Shown: positions 26,075-34,800 of the stretch, in pieces
Position numbering within the stretch: position 1 is the stretch's first letter
How the letters are laid out: the number at the start of each line of letters is the position of its first letter
NCBI RefSeq assembly: GCF_022811925.1
Contig: NZ_CP065511.1
Span: 3,341,501-3,405,500, forward strand
Length of the DNA stretch: 64,000 nucleotides
DNA from: Cytobacillus oceanisediminis
Lineage (GTDB): Bacteria; Bacillota; Bacilli; Bacillales; Cytobacillaceae
Reading direction: 5' to 3'
Notes under the pieces: model-generated
The model's input: the letters and a program-made list of their open reading frames with translations, nothing else
Told to the model about the DNA's origin: nothing
Databases searched by the model: none
Program-made: the position numbers and the translations under genes

Positions 26075-26736
26075 TTCATTCCCTCCCGCTTGCCCATCTT
26101 TCTTTTCATGCTGGCTATTACATCCTGATTATGCCTTGTCAGCAAATCTGCTGCCTCGTCTAATTTTCCATCTTTTAAGAGGCCAATTAACATATCATGT
26201 TCACGCACTGACTTTTCGATATTCCCCTGGCTGGCAAATGAAAGACTCTGTATTCTCAACAATGGCCATCCAAGCCGGGAATACATGGTCTTAATTGTTT
26301 CACTTTTGCTCATTTCTACAAGTGCAGTATGAAAGGAGTGGTTCAGCTGCGTGTACTGATGAACATCCGTAACATCGTTCATCTTGTCTAGAAGTTCTTT
26401 CATTTTTTTCAGCCAATGCCGATCGATTCCGTTTCTGCTGATTCTATCCATAGCCATTGACTCCAGCATTATACGAATTTCAAGCAAATCATAAATTTCG
26501 TTTTCAGTATAATCCTTAACGATGGCTCCTTTTCGGGGTATCCTTTCCACAAGCCCTTCAATCGAAAGCAAGTAAATGGCCTCTCTTACTGGTGCACGGC
26601 TTGTTCCATACTCTTCAGCATAAATATGCTCAATCAATTTATCCCCAGGAACCAGCTCTCCCTTTATGATTTGTTCGGTGATATGCTCCGCTATATGATT
26701 TGATAAAGCATTTTGACTAAATTTATCTGCTTTCAT
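26071..26736 (-). CDS. GntR-family (FCD-type) regulator of malonate genes
   Basis: 221 residues from the ATG at 26736 (AAGGAGACAGTGTC upstream); the longer frame lacks a ribosome binding site. N-terminal GntR winged helix (ITEQIIKGELVPGDKLIEHIYAEEYGTSRAPVREA is the typical pattern, residues about 15-55) and a C-terminal FCD helical ligand-binding domain (EIYDLLEIRIMLESMAMDR, and AVRDHDML-like VREHDMLIGLLKDGKLDEA). Functionally equivalent to MdcY/MatR-type malonate regulators. Two related palindromic sites between it and madL are its likely operators. Confidence 0.88.
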   Translation of the reverse strand: MKADKFSQNALSNHIAEHITEQIIKGELVPGDKLIEHIYAEEYGTSRAPVREAIYLLSIEGLVERIPRKGAIVKDYTENEIYDLLEIRIMLESMAMDRISRNGIDRHWLKKMKELLDKMNDVTDVHQYTQLNHSFHTALVEMSKSETIKTMYSRLGWPLLRIQSLSFASQGNIEKSVREHDMLIGLLKDGKLDEAADLLTRHNQDVIASMKRKMGKREGMK

Positions 26737-26758
26737 GACACTGTCTCCTTCAATACAA

Positions 26759-26777
26759 AATGTTTGGTCGACTGTCG
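26759..26777 (-). promoter_or_regulatory. Operator-like site 1 (mdc promoter)
   Basis: On the minus strand the segment AATCGACAGTCGACCAAA (26760-26777) shares AATC(T/G)ACAGTCGAC with the second site 120 bases away. It lies just before the ribosome binding site of the GntR gene, a position suited to repression. Confidence 0.6.
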
Positions 26778-26879
26778 ATTTAATTATACCTTTCCATTTT
26801 GAATAATTCAATATTTTGAGAAAATTGTAAAAATTAATTGACTTATTCTTTTCATTCGTTTTATTATGAGTTCTAGGAA

Positions 26880-26893
26880 TACAGTCGACTGTA
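26880..26893. promoter_or_regulatory. Operator-like site 2 (perfect palindrome)
   Basis: TACAGTCGACTGTA is a perfect 14-bp palindrome between the GntR gene and madL. Together with site 1 it fits paired binding by the GntR regulator, controlling the divergent mdc and mad units. Confidence 0.65.
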
Positions 26894-27021
26894 GATTACA
26901 AAAATGCAAACGCTTTCTTTACTTCAAACAATTTATACGACCCCTAAGTCCAGTCAGATTATTGGTCTCATTTGCCGCTCTGTTCCTTAGCCCAAAGCAA
27001 AAAATTAAAAGGAGAGATGAA

Positions 27022-27435
27022 ATGGTTATTTACGGGGTTGCTTTGTTATCTATCTGCTTATTATCGGGTGTATTTTTCGGAGATCTTCTTGGAAATTTTC
27101 TTGGGATCGACGCAAATGTCGGCGGTGTAGGCATTGCTATGCTGATGTTAATACTTCTGGTTGAATACTTAAAGAAGAAAGATAGATTAAAGACTCCGAC
27201 CCAGGAAGGGGTATCGTTCTGGAGTGCCATGTATATTCCCATCGTTATTGCCATGTCGGCACAGCAAAATGTGGTCGCTGCCCTGGATGGAGGACCTCTT
27301 GCCCTAACCGCGGGAGTAGCTGCAGTCGTCATCAGCTGGGCTGTTGTACCTCTTTTAAGCAAGGGCGGCAATGCAAACGAAACGCTGGAAAGTGAAATGA
27401 CTGGAGGGGATCAGCGTGTTAGAAACATTAGGTAA
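27022..27435 (+). CDS. madL: Malonate transporter subunit MadL
   Basis: 137 residues starting at the ATG at 27022 (AAGGAGAGATGA upstream); the longer frame through the operator region is not coding. About four membrane segments: SICLLSGVFFGDLLGNFLGI, VGIAMLMLILLVEYL, SAMYIPIVIAMSAQQNVVAAL and LTAGVAAVVISWAVVPLL. This is the smaller half of the MadL/MadM sodium-dependent malonate carrier. Overlaps madM by 20 bases and is divergent from the mdc operon. Confidence 0.9.
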   Translation: MVIYGVALLSICLLSGVFFGDLLGNFLGIDANVGGVGIAMLMLILLVEYLKKKDRLKTPTQEGVSFWSAMYIPIVIAMSAQQNVVAALDGGPLALTAGVAAVVISWAVVPLLSKGGNANETLESEMTGGDQRVRNIR

Positions 27436-28180
27436 TGCTCTTACAGACAATGGTCTCATCGTTGCTTTTACTGTCGTAGGGCTGACAATGCTAGTTTCTT
27501 ATTACCTCTCTGATAAACTAACAAAAGGAAGAATACATGGGTCAGCAATTGCCATAGCTCTTGGGTTAGTGCTCGCATATATAGGCGGAGTGGTAACTGG
27601 AGGAGAAAAAGGCCTATCAGACATCGGCATTTTCGCTGGAATCGGATTAATGGGCGGAGGCATGCTCCGTGACTTTGCCATTGTGGCAACTGCCTTTGGC
27701 GCCAATTTCAGTGAAATCAAAAAAGCTGGTATAAATGGCGTTATCTCCCTCTTCTTGGGTGTAGTCCTCTCCTTTGTGATCGGAGTAGGAATTGCCCTGG
27801 CATTTGGATATACAGACGCGGTCAGCCTTACAACGATTGGTGCCGGAACTGCAACGTACATAGTTGGGCCAGTAACAGGAACGGCGATTGGAGCCAGCTC
27901 TGAAGTGATCACTCTCAGTATAGCAGCGGGTTTAGTAAAATCTATTCTTACGATGATCGGAACTCCTTTTGTAGCAAAATACATTGGCCTTAATAACCCT
28001 CGTACGGCAATGGTATACGGAGGGGTAATGGGGACTACAAGCGGAGTAGCCGGAGGATTGGCTGCAACTGATCCAAAGCTGGTGCCTTATGGTGCGGTTA
28101 CTGCAACCTTTTACACTGGACTGGGCTGTCTGATGGCACCATCTGTTTTATTTTTAATGACAAAAGCAGTGTTTGGCTAG
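27416..28180 (+). CDS. madM: Malonate transporter subunit MadM
   Basis: 254 residues with a GTG start at 27416 (GGAGGGGATCAGC upstream), inside the end of madL. About eight membrane segments; GIGLMGGGMLRDFAIVATAFGA and TIGAGTATYIVGPVTGTAIGA are characteristic. It forms the malonate:sodium symporter together with MadL. A clear terminator follows at 28211. Confidence 0.9.
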   Translation: MLETLGNALTDNGLIVAFTVVGLTMLVSYYLSDKLTKGRIHGSAIAIALGLVLAYIGGVVTGGEKGLSDIGIFAGIGLMGGGMLRDFAIVATAFGANFSEIKKAGINGVISLFLGVVLSFVIGVGIALAFGYTDAVSLTTIGAGTATYIVGPVTGTAIGASSEVITLSIAAGLVKSILTMIGTPFVAKYIGLNNPRTAMVYGGVMGTTSGVAGGLAATDPKLVPYGAVTATFYTGLGCLMAPSVLFLMTKAVFG

Positions 28181-28210
28181 GTGTATCAAATAATTAGGAA
28201 GTTCCTTTTT

Positions 28211-28235
28211 AAAAGCGGCATTGGGCCGCTTTTTC
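28211..28235. terminator. Rho-independent terminator
   Basis: Stem AAAAGCGGC (28211-28219) / GCCGCTTTT (28225-28233) with a T-tail, ending madLM. The A-run on the left would let it act on the opposite strand too. Confidence 0.8.
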
Positions 28236-28324
28236 CTATTATTATCACTGTACTAAAATAGACAAATTCCCTATTTTGCGCCTGACCCTAGCTTTATCAT
28301 AAAAGGAACAGGCGCTATATTCTA

Positions 28325-28888
28325 CTACTCTTTCTTCCGTGTAATGATATAAATGCGCTTCCCTTTTTCAACCGAGTAGGTGTCCGTTGTTCTTTCCATA
28401 ATAAAGCTAAAGGTGTTTACGGTGCGCTTGGTTATTCTTGATTCCAGCTTCTCTGTCCGATCATATTTGAAAGAAAGTTCCTTTTCAGCAGAATTCAGTT
28501 TAAAACAATGGCCGCCACTTACATAAACACTTGAAAGATCCTGGTCTTCAGGCATGATGGCTTCTACATGATGAAGAGCAAACCACACACATTCCTCCTG
28601 ACCCGGCGAAGTATGCGGAAACCAGTACATGTCAATCTCTCCTGGAATTCGTACAGGTACAGCCTTGCACGGGCCAAGTATTGCTCTCGAGCCGCTTATG
28701 GCACCATTCAGGTCAAACCCATAATACTTAAGGCTTTCATCAAGGATCTCTATCGGTTTCATATCTACTGTAAATGTATAATTTCCTTCCAAAACCAAAC
28801 TGCGGCATTCGCCTTTGTCATTAAATTCTGCTCTAATCGATTTAGTTTCGGGAATTATGATATATCTGCTGATTATAGTCGTTTCCAT
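28325..28888 (-). CDS. comK: ComK-family competence transcription factor
   Basis: 187 residues, close to the 192 of Bacillus subtilis ComK. Recognisable segments: IIIPE near the start, YTFTVDMKPIEILDESLKYYG (B. subtilis VNMKPLQIVDRSCRFFG), PVRIPGEIDMYWFPHTSP and ECVWFALHHVEAI (matching the ISxxH and HVKEF region). ComK activates DNA-uptake genes in naturally competent bacilli. GAGGAGG precedes the ATG. Several bacilli carry more than one comK, and this may be the second type; the DNA-contacting residues cannot be verified here. The upstream region on the minus strand has two hairpins. Confidence 0.82.
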   Translation of the reverse strand: METTIISRYIIIPETKSIRAEFNDKGECRSLVLEGNYTFTVDMKPIEILDESLKYYGFDLNGAISGSRAILGPCKAVPVRIPGEIDMYWFPHTSPGQEECVWFALHHVEAIMPEDQDLSSVYVSGGHCFKLNSAEKELSFKYDRTEKLESRITKRTVNTFSFIMERTTDTYSVEKGKRIYIITRKKE

Positions 28889-28937
28889 TATAAGTACATC
28901 CTCCTCTTAACTTAACTATTTAAAAAATGCAAATTAA

Positions 28938-29024
28938 GGAGTATACTAACTTAAGAGCTGGTATACTCCAACTCACCGAGACTCTCAGGCTAATGTCTGC
29001 CGGACCCGCCTGAGGGTTTTTTAT
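28938..29024 (+). ncRNA. Structured RNA candidate upstream of comK (low confidence)
   Basis: On the plus strand a 9-bp hairpin GGAGTATAC (28938-28946) / GTATACTCC (28961-28969) is followed by CTCAGGC (28984-28990) / GCCTGAG (29008-29014) and then a run of six T (29017-29022), a textbook terminator. No plus-strand gene lies upstream within 700 bases. It may be a small RNA or the end of an antisense transcript to comK. Seen from the minus strand, the same hairpins form the comK leader. Confidence 0.3.
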
Positions 29025-29040
29025 GTTGTTTACATATTTC

Positions 29041-30075
29041 TCACCTCCTTTTTGTCTCCAGCCAATTTGAAATCTCATCTATGTTTCTTTTGCTTTTATC
29101 CAGGTAAAAGAATTCTCCTCTTACAGTTCCATTAAATCTTCGCCATTCCTGATTCCCGGTGCTCCAATCCAATCCCTTAATGCTATCCATTCTCTCAGTT
29201 AGGCTTTGTTTTTTTGCGGAAAGTGATTGATTCTCCCATTCTTTGTTTACGTATAATGCAATGGCCTGAATAAGCGGAAAGCTCGCCAGCATGGTTTCAT
29301 GGTAGTATCCGATTCTATTAGGAGGATGAAAGGTAAAGAGTTTTTCAAGCCAAAGATTCACGATATCCATGTACGTTTCATCTTCAGCTCCGGCATCCTC
29401 TTTCCATTCTTCCGGTCTGCTTAAAAGCTTCCCCGCCAGAAAAGTGGCCACAAGCAAACGCAGCTGTGATAGTGAGAGGAACTTTTTATTTGCCGGCCGT
29501 ATGATAGCCCTCTTTTCCGTTTCCACCCCTGCTGATATTAACTGGGCATTGGATTGGAGAATACGGTTGGTAATCCCGTTTAAGCTGTTTCTGGAATCAT
29601 AGGCGATTCGCTTGGATAATGCCACTTGTTTTCCTTTTGTGTTCAAATCTATGAAAAGCTGATTCTCGTCCTCTGTGGAGAGACCTTCGAGGACCTGAAT
29701 GGCTACTTCTGTCTTCTCCAATAAATATTGAAGATGATATGCATTTTTGATCTCTTCATCTTTCTCACTTTTCATGCTCATAAAAATTTGATCTTCCAGC
29801 TGGAGCAATGCCTTCATTCGGTGTGATCCATCTACGATACTTAAGCTGTCTGGAATTTCACCTCCTAAAGTCCCCTCTTTGACTGCAGCTACAAGCGGCG
29901 GCAGGTAAATTTCTCCCCCGGCTGCATTTGAGAAGATATATTTTTTAATCCGTCTGACCTGAAGCTGGTTCGTATCTCTCAGAATTAGCCTTCCATCTTT
30001 ATGCATGCGGACCAGCTCTGAGACAGACAGTGTTATAAAAGACTGCCTCTTTGAAAAGATGTCATGAACGATCAC
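29041..30075 (-). CDS. DndB-like DGQHR-domain protein (second of tandem pair)
   Basis: Starts at GTG 30075, eight bases after GGGAGGG and 14 bases inside the upstream gene; the longer frame overlaps that gene heavily. About 344 residues. The DGQHR-type motif reads SIVDGSHRMKALL (Gln to Ser), followed by the family's second motif LFIDLNTKGKQVALSKRIAYD. A ParB/DndB-like domain covers roughly residues 50-270 and the rest is helical. DndB is the regulator of DNA phosphorothioation operons, and free-standing relatives occur widely. No dndA or dndCDE genes are visible here. Confidence 0.65.
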   Translation of the reverse strand: MIVHDIFSKRQSFITLSVSELVRMHKDGRLILRDTNQLQVRRIKKYIFSNAAGGEIYLPPLVAAVKEGTLGGEIPDSLSIVDGSHRMKALLQLEDQIFMSMKSEKDEEIKNAYHLQYLLEKTEVAIQVLEGLSTEDENQLFIDLNTKGKQVALSKRIAYDSRNSLNGITNRILQSNAQLISAGVETEKRAIIRPANKKFLSLSQLRLLVATFLAGKLLSRPEEWKEDAGAEDETYMDIVNLWLEKLFTFHPPNRIGYYHETMLASFPLIQAIALYVNKEWENQSLSAKKQSLTERMDSIKGLDWSTGNQEWRRFNGTVRGEFFYLDKSKRNIDEISNWLETKRR

Positions 30076-31165
30076 GTAATAGCCCTCCCTGTTCAATCTT
30101 CTTTTTAAACTCCAATGAGGTCTGCTGAATTTTTCTTGTGGAAGAATGCCCTTTAATTTTAGAAGCGCCGGAGTCAAACAGATGCCGGAACACGGGATCA
30201 TTGTGCTTCCAGCTGCACTCATATTTTAAGTTTTTTAGTTCTTGTATGGCCTCTATGTAGGATAAGTTATGCATTCTGGTCAGCTGGTTGGCACAATAAG
30301 CAAGTGCAATCTGTATCCCTGAGTAACCGCTTACAAACTTGATTCTGTTAGCGCTTTTCTTAGGGAAAATTTGCTTCCATAATCGAAAAAATTCTATTGC
30401 GATCTCTTCTGCTTCCTTCGGATTGCATCTGTAATAGGGGGGACCTTTTTTTACAGTTAAAATGCCTTCAAATAAGGCAATGATGCATTTCTTCATGGTG
30501 GCTAATGATGTAAGTGCGGAGTTGTGAATGGAAATTCTGGAAAGGCTTTGTTCAATTTCAAAAATATGTTGAAGCTGGCTTGCAACGTTTCTTGTCAGCT
30601 CAGTATATTGATCACGCTGATCATAAAGCATAATCTGCCCGATATGAGCTTCTCTTCTTTCAGTATTGATATCAGTGAAAAGCTGTCGCTCTTCAGACGC
30701 AGTCAAATCCAGGAATACCTGCATGGCAACTGGATATTCTTTCAGTTTTTCAATATATGACTGCAGCATCACTGCCTCATCAAGCAGCCCTGTTTCTTCA
30801 GCAGATTCTTTTCTTGATTTCAGATGGCTTATAGCAGAAGAAATACTTGCACTGCGATGCTGGCCATCGATGATGTAAAGCTTGCTGCCGGGAGTCAGTT
30901 CCCATCCATCTGCCGTTTCCTTAATCGCTCCTCTGGCAGAAAAAACGAATGGTGAAAAATAAAAGTCCTTGCCTCCTTCCAGCGATTGGATAATAAACTC
31001 TCTTATCTCTACCCGCCTTTTTGGATCCAGCTTTCTTTGAACTTCTTCGTCCACTTCAAAAATCGCTTCCAAAGTAGCATAGCGCAACTGTGTGGCCAGT
31101 ACCTTTTTACCAAACTGAGTGCATGCCGATCCCATAATTCTGGTTAATACACCAATATTTGTCAT
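30062..31165 (-). CDS. DndB-like DGQHR-domain protein (first of tandem pair)
   Basis: 367 residues from the ATG at 31165 (GGGGTGAGG upstream); the frame extends ten codons further without a site. The signature YIIDGQHRSASISSAI is the canonical DGQHR motif at about residues 99-114. RQLFTDINTERREAHIGQIMLYDQRDQ is the conserved second motif. Its partner gene overlaps by 14 bases and has a variant motif, so the two probably form a hetero-pair or diverged duplicates. Role unknown: a DNA-modification-linked regulator or defence-related factor is plausible by family. Confidence 0.7.
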   Translation of the reverse strand: MTNIGVLTRIMGSACTQFGKKVLATQLRYATLEAIFEVDEEVQRKLDPKRRVEIREFIIQSLEGGKDFYFSPFVFSARGAIKETADGWELTPGSKLYIIDGQHRSASISSAISHLKSRKESAEETGLLDEAVMLQSYIEKLKEYPVAMQVFLDLTASEERQLFTDINTERREAHIGQIMLYDQRDQYTELTRNVASQLQHIFEIEQSLSRISIHNSALTSLATMKKCIIALFEGILTVKKGPPYYRCNPKEAEEIAIEFFRLWKQIFPKKSANRIKFVSGYSGIQIALAYCANQLTRMHNLSYIEAIQELKNLKYECSWKHNDPVFRHLFDSGASKIKGHSSTRKIQQTSLEFKKKIEQGGLLRDRS

Positions 31166-31273
31166 ATTCCTCACCCCGAGGTCTATTATAGGCATGTTGT
31201 CTGATTATTGTAAATTCATTTTTTCCCTTTACATTTGCGTCGTTGCTTCTTAGGCTCGATTTTGTTGACTCAG

Positions 31274-31348
31274 CCTGTTTTCATACTATTGACAGAGGCT
31301 TGAAGAAAAAATATAATATGTTTTTTCAAATTTCGGACTGAAAACAGG
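31274..31348. repeat. Inverted repeat flanking an orphan promoter
   Basis: CCTGTTTTCA (31274-31283) and TGAAAACAGG (31339-31348) are perfect 10-bp inverted copies that bracket the promoter at 31289-31317. The spacing between copies is 55 bases. Could be paired repressor sites or the base of an RNA stem. Confidence 0.55.
31289..31317 (+). promoter_or_regulatory. Perfect consensus sigma-A promoter
   Basis: TTGACA (31289-31294), a 17-base spacer, then TATAAT (31312-31317): a full consensus match on the plus strand. Expected start of transcription about 31324. No protein gene lies downstream on this strand, so the product is probably a small RNA of 150-200 bases. Confidence 0.75.
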
Positions 31349-31520
31349 TCTATTTCTTGTGATGTATGTCACAAGGAACTCCTCGTCTCCCACTTTTCAG
31401 CCATTGTCAGAAAAGTCATGTGTAAAATAAGGAAATTTATTTTCCAAATTTGAATATTTTGTGACATGCCCAATTAGACAAATTGAGTATGAAAAGAGCC
31501 AGCAGCTGTTCCGGCTCATT
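31324..31520 (+). ncRNA. Candidate small RNA
   Basis: Inferred transcript from the consensus promoter. It contains the stem CTTGTGA/TCACAAG (31356-31375) and a GAGCC/GGCTC hairpin (about 31496-31517) followed by an AT-rich run that could end transcription. No translated frame above 22 codons. Presence is inferred from the promoter and structures only. Confidence 0.4.
31356..31375. promoter_or_regulatory. TGTGA-N6-TCACA dyad
   Basis: CTTGTGA-TGTATG-TCACAAG is a perfect 7-bp palindrome with a 6-base centre; TGTGA-N6-TCACA matches the FNR/CRP-type site consensus. It lies downstream of the promoter start, so binding would block rather than activate; alternatively it is an RNA hairpin. Confidence 0.45.
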
Positions 31521-31530
31521 TATAAATAAA

Positions 31531-31560
31531 AAAAAGCGTACCTTAGTTTCCAAGGCACGC
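31531..31560 (-). terminator. Minus-strand Rho-independent terminator
   Basis: Stem GCGTACCTT (31536-31544) / AAGGCACGC (31552-31560) with one mismatch. On the minus strand it is followed by nine T. It sits just after the gene remnant at 31577. Confidence 0.75.
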
Positions 31561-31576
31561 CAATTTCATTAGTTTT

Positions 31577-31690
31577 AAGATTCTTCCTCTGTCACTTCCA
31601 TGGCATCCGGATAGATGATTTGGGATTTTCCCCGTATACATGTGCCTGTTGTTTTTAAAGCAGTTAAAATCCTTTTCCAGGGAACAAAAA
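31577..31690 (-). pseudogene. 3' end of an unidentified gene
   Basis: About 35 codons on the minus strand read as convincing protein (motifs TALKTTGTCIRGKSQIIYPD and AMEVTEEES, then TAA) with a proper terminator downstream. The 5' side is cut off exactly at the terminator hairpin of the large fructanase gene (31691). I read it as a host gene truncated by the fructan cluster. Family not recognised. Confidence 0.45.
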
Positions 31691-31755
31691 AAGACCTAAA
31701 ATGGGAAGGATTTGCACACAAAGGTACATTCTGTCCTTAACTCATTTTAGGTCTT
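31684..31755 (-). terminator. Long-loop terminator of the large fructanase
   Basis: Perfect 13-bp outer stem AAGACCTAAAATG (31691-31703) / CATTTTAGGTCTT (31743-31755) plus an inner AAGGA/TCCTT pair; on the minus strand a run of seven T follows. Ends the fructan operon. The long loop is unusual. Confidence 0.75.
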
Positions 31756-31839
31756 GCCTGCCAGTCAGCCACAACCCTGCATAATTTGATTTTTTATGAT
31801 TAATCTAGACTATTTGATCCTATCTATCAAGATAAGATT

Positions 31840-34800
31840 TTATCTTTTTATGGCCACAGGTACATTTACATCATCAACATTAATATGTCCCCATCCGCCA
31901 GTTTCAAAGTCGACAACCTTAATGTATAACTCTTCACCAATATAATCCGAAGCATCCCAGTAAACCCTACGATAGGCTTCCCAGTTTCCGCCTGTTTCCT
32001 TTATTAACTCTTTGCCGTCTGAAGCTCTTACCAATGCAATATAAAGCCTGTCGATATTAGCTCCACCACCGATAAGAAAATCAATTTTTCCATTTCCGCC
32101 TAACACAAAGTTCTCAGATTTTAAGACTCCTGTCAGTGAATCCCCGCCTTTTTCGCCATTAAAACCCCATAAATGGTATCGTTCCGGGTCGATTCGGTCT
32201 GCTGCTTGGTTAAAAGGGCCTCCCCATCCCCAATCGTCCTTCTTGGTTACGTGTTCATTACTAAAAGCATTACCCTCTACAACAGTCCATCCTGTTAAAT
32301 CCCCTGTTTGGAAATCATGGTTAGGTAATTCTGTACTTTCCGGTACAGGATTTCCGCCATCATCCGAATCTGGCCAATAGGCTGGAACCGTTTCTCCGTA
32401 TGCCGAACCAAGTTCCCATACCTTCATCGATACCACTTTAGCCTTTCCGCCACTACTCCATAACTCAAGGCCCAGTGCATCGGAAAGTGTTGGATATACA
32501 CGGGATGTGATGCTTTTTTCACCATTTGCATAGGCTTCAATCATCGACCGATCCAGATAAATATGAAGCTTGAGATTCTCTTTTCCTATCTTAAGCTCTC
32601 CGCCCTGTACACCTTTTTGAATATCCGGATCAAGACTTGACTTGTTTCTATCAATATTAAGTGCCTGGTTCTTAACATCATAGAATAGTAACGTTTCTTC
32701 CTTTTCATCGGATGACTTTCTAAGCTTTAGGCCCACTTGCTCAGCAGCGGCTGGTTTGATTTCCAATTGAATTTCCAACTGATCGCCTTTAACGTTCTTT
32801 AATAATGTGTTGGCTTTATCCGTTTTCATATTCTTAATCGAAACAAGTTTCTTCTTCCTTAAGGATTTTAATTCAGATATTGGTTTTATTCCTAATCCGC
32901 CTTCTGAGTTTAATGAAAGCTCAAGCGGCAGCCCGGCATTATGAGCCCAGCCAGCATCATAATGCTGCTGCTCCGTCCGGCGGTCTTGTGCAATACTAAA
33001 GAGAATAGAGCGTCCTTTTCCATCAACCATCCCGCTTGGTCCTGTAAAGTGTTCCCCGTAATCAAATTGTTTTGGGTCCGTATGGTCAGGAGCAAACTCT
33101 AGTTTTTCTTTATCCCATGTTCCAATCCAATACCATACATATTTCACATTGTGCGGACTATATCCATCGAACCATGGATTAATAAAGAAAACATATTTTT
33201 CAACACCTTTTGCATCCTTACCTAATGGCAGAAAGACTGGCAGCTCCCAAACTTGGCCCGTTTTCGGAAATTGTTCATAATTTCCAACCAGCAGCGGCTT
33301 TTTGTATTCCCAATTTTTCAGGTCTTTAGAGGTATAAAGAAGTGCAGTTCCCCCTGCTCCTTTAATACCTGATCCAACGAGCTGGTACCATATATCTCCA
33401 TCTTTCCAAACATATGGATCACGGAATTGGCCGTACCATACCTCGCCTTCTTCTGCCGGCAGATTTGGTTCTTGTACAGTAACTGGCTTGTCATACATCA
33501 GCCATTCTTTCAATTCCGGGTCTTCAGGATCCTTACTAGTCGCAAGACCTGTCATTTGATTCGGAAACTTCTTATCATCCCCAGCTGTAAAAAGCAATAC
33601 TGGATTTCCTTCAGCATCAACCGCTGATCCCCCAGACCAAACACCATCTGGGGCAATGGAATTTCCATCAGGTGACAGTGCTATTGGAGCATCCTCCCAA
33701 TGGACCATATCATCACTTACAGCATGCCCCCAATGAATTTGATGCCAATATGGCCCTTGAGGATTATTTTGATAGAATAGATGATATTTCCCATTATAGT
33801 AGAACGGCGCATGAGGCTCGTTCATCCAATGCTCTGGTGCAATGAAGTGATATTGCGGGCGGTACCGGTCCCCATCATACCTGCTCCGATTCGGAGCTAA
33901 ATCAGGTATTGGAAGTTGATGACTCTCAAAATTACGTAAAAAGGAGTCATAATTTTCTTTAACTTTTTCTCCTGACAAAGGATGGTTATACATCTTTACT
34001 TCGTCAATCATTCCGTTAAACATATTGGCCGTGAAAGCTCCGTTTATTATGGCAGCACTATTATGTTTTCCGATTAATAAGTCATTTGATGATGGGGTGA
34101 TCGCCCCTTTTGGTGTGGCCGTCTCCCCGACCAATTCGCCATTTAAAAAGAGCTTCATTTTTTGCTCAGCCTTATCAAAGGTGGCAACAATATACGACCA
34201 TTTATTTCTTTCAAGAGGTTTGTTTTCGGCGCTCCAAACTTCCTTCCATTCACCATTAATACTTGCCTGGAACGACCATTTCCCATGTCGTCCCATTCCA
34301 AGAATATAGCCTTCACTTGCGGATTTATTGTGTTGATTAACGATAGCTGACAATTGGCCGAGATCGCCCCATTCATAAGATCTTGGAGCAACCCATGCTT
34401 CTATCGTAAGAGCATCTGTTGGCTTAATAACCTCATCAGCAGGCCTCGTAATCCATGTAGAATATCCATCGAACAGTAAAGCCTTGTTTCGAATCCCATC
34501 CCTCCATAAAGGATCTGTCGATGGCTTGTATAGAGCATTCGTGAACACATATGAAATAGGGTCTTCCATTCCTCTTACTTGGTCTTTTGTTTTTGATCCA
34601 CTGCCCTCATCCAACGGCCAGCTTGCTATTAAACCCGTATTTTTCACATGGAAATCATCCACGTTTATATGACCCCATTCGCCTGTTGAATGATCAACCA
34701 CTTTAATATAGACTTCTTCTCCCAAGTAACTCGCTGCATCCCACTTGATCCGGGTGTATGCTTCACTCTCATTCCAATTGGTGTTCGTTGCTTTCATTAG

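Larger units (their letters stand above)
31166..31576. other. Intergenic region with orphan promoter and dyads
   Basis: About 410 bases. It contains a perfect sigma-A promoter, a flanking inverted repeat, an FNR/CRP-like dyad and a minus-strand terminator, all listed separately. No open frame longer than about 22 codons follows the promoter on the plus strand. Confidence 0.6.

Noticed and set aside
26866..27021. Upstream extension of the madL frame
   Set aside because: Runs through the palindromic operator and promoter; the real start at 27022 has a good ribosome binding site.
28981..29022. Glycine riboswitch end (ACTCTCAGGC resembles its 3' motif)
   Set aside because: The rest of the aptamer is missing and no gcv-type gene follows on the plus strand.
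31358..31373. Calling TGTGA-N6-TCACA a definite FNR site
   Set aside because: It lies downstream of the promoter start and can equally be an RNA hairpin; only a candidate.
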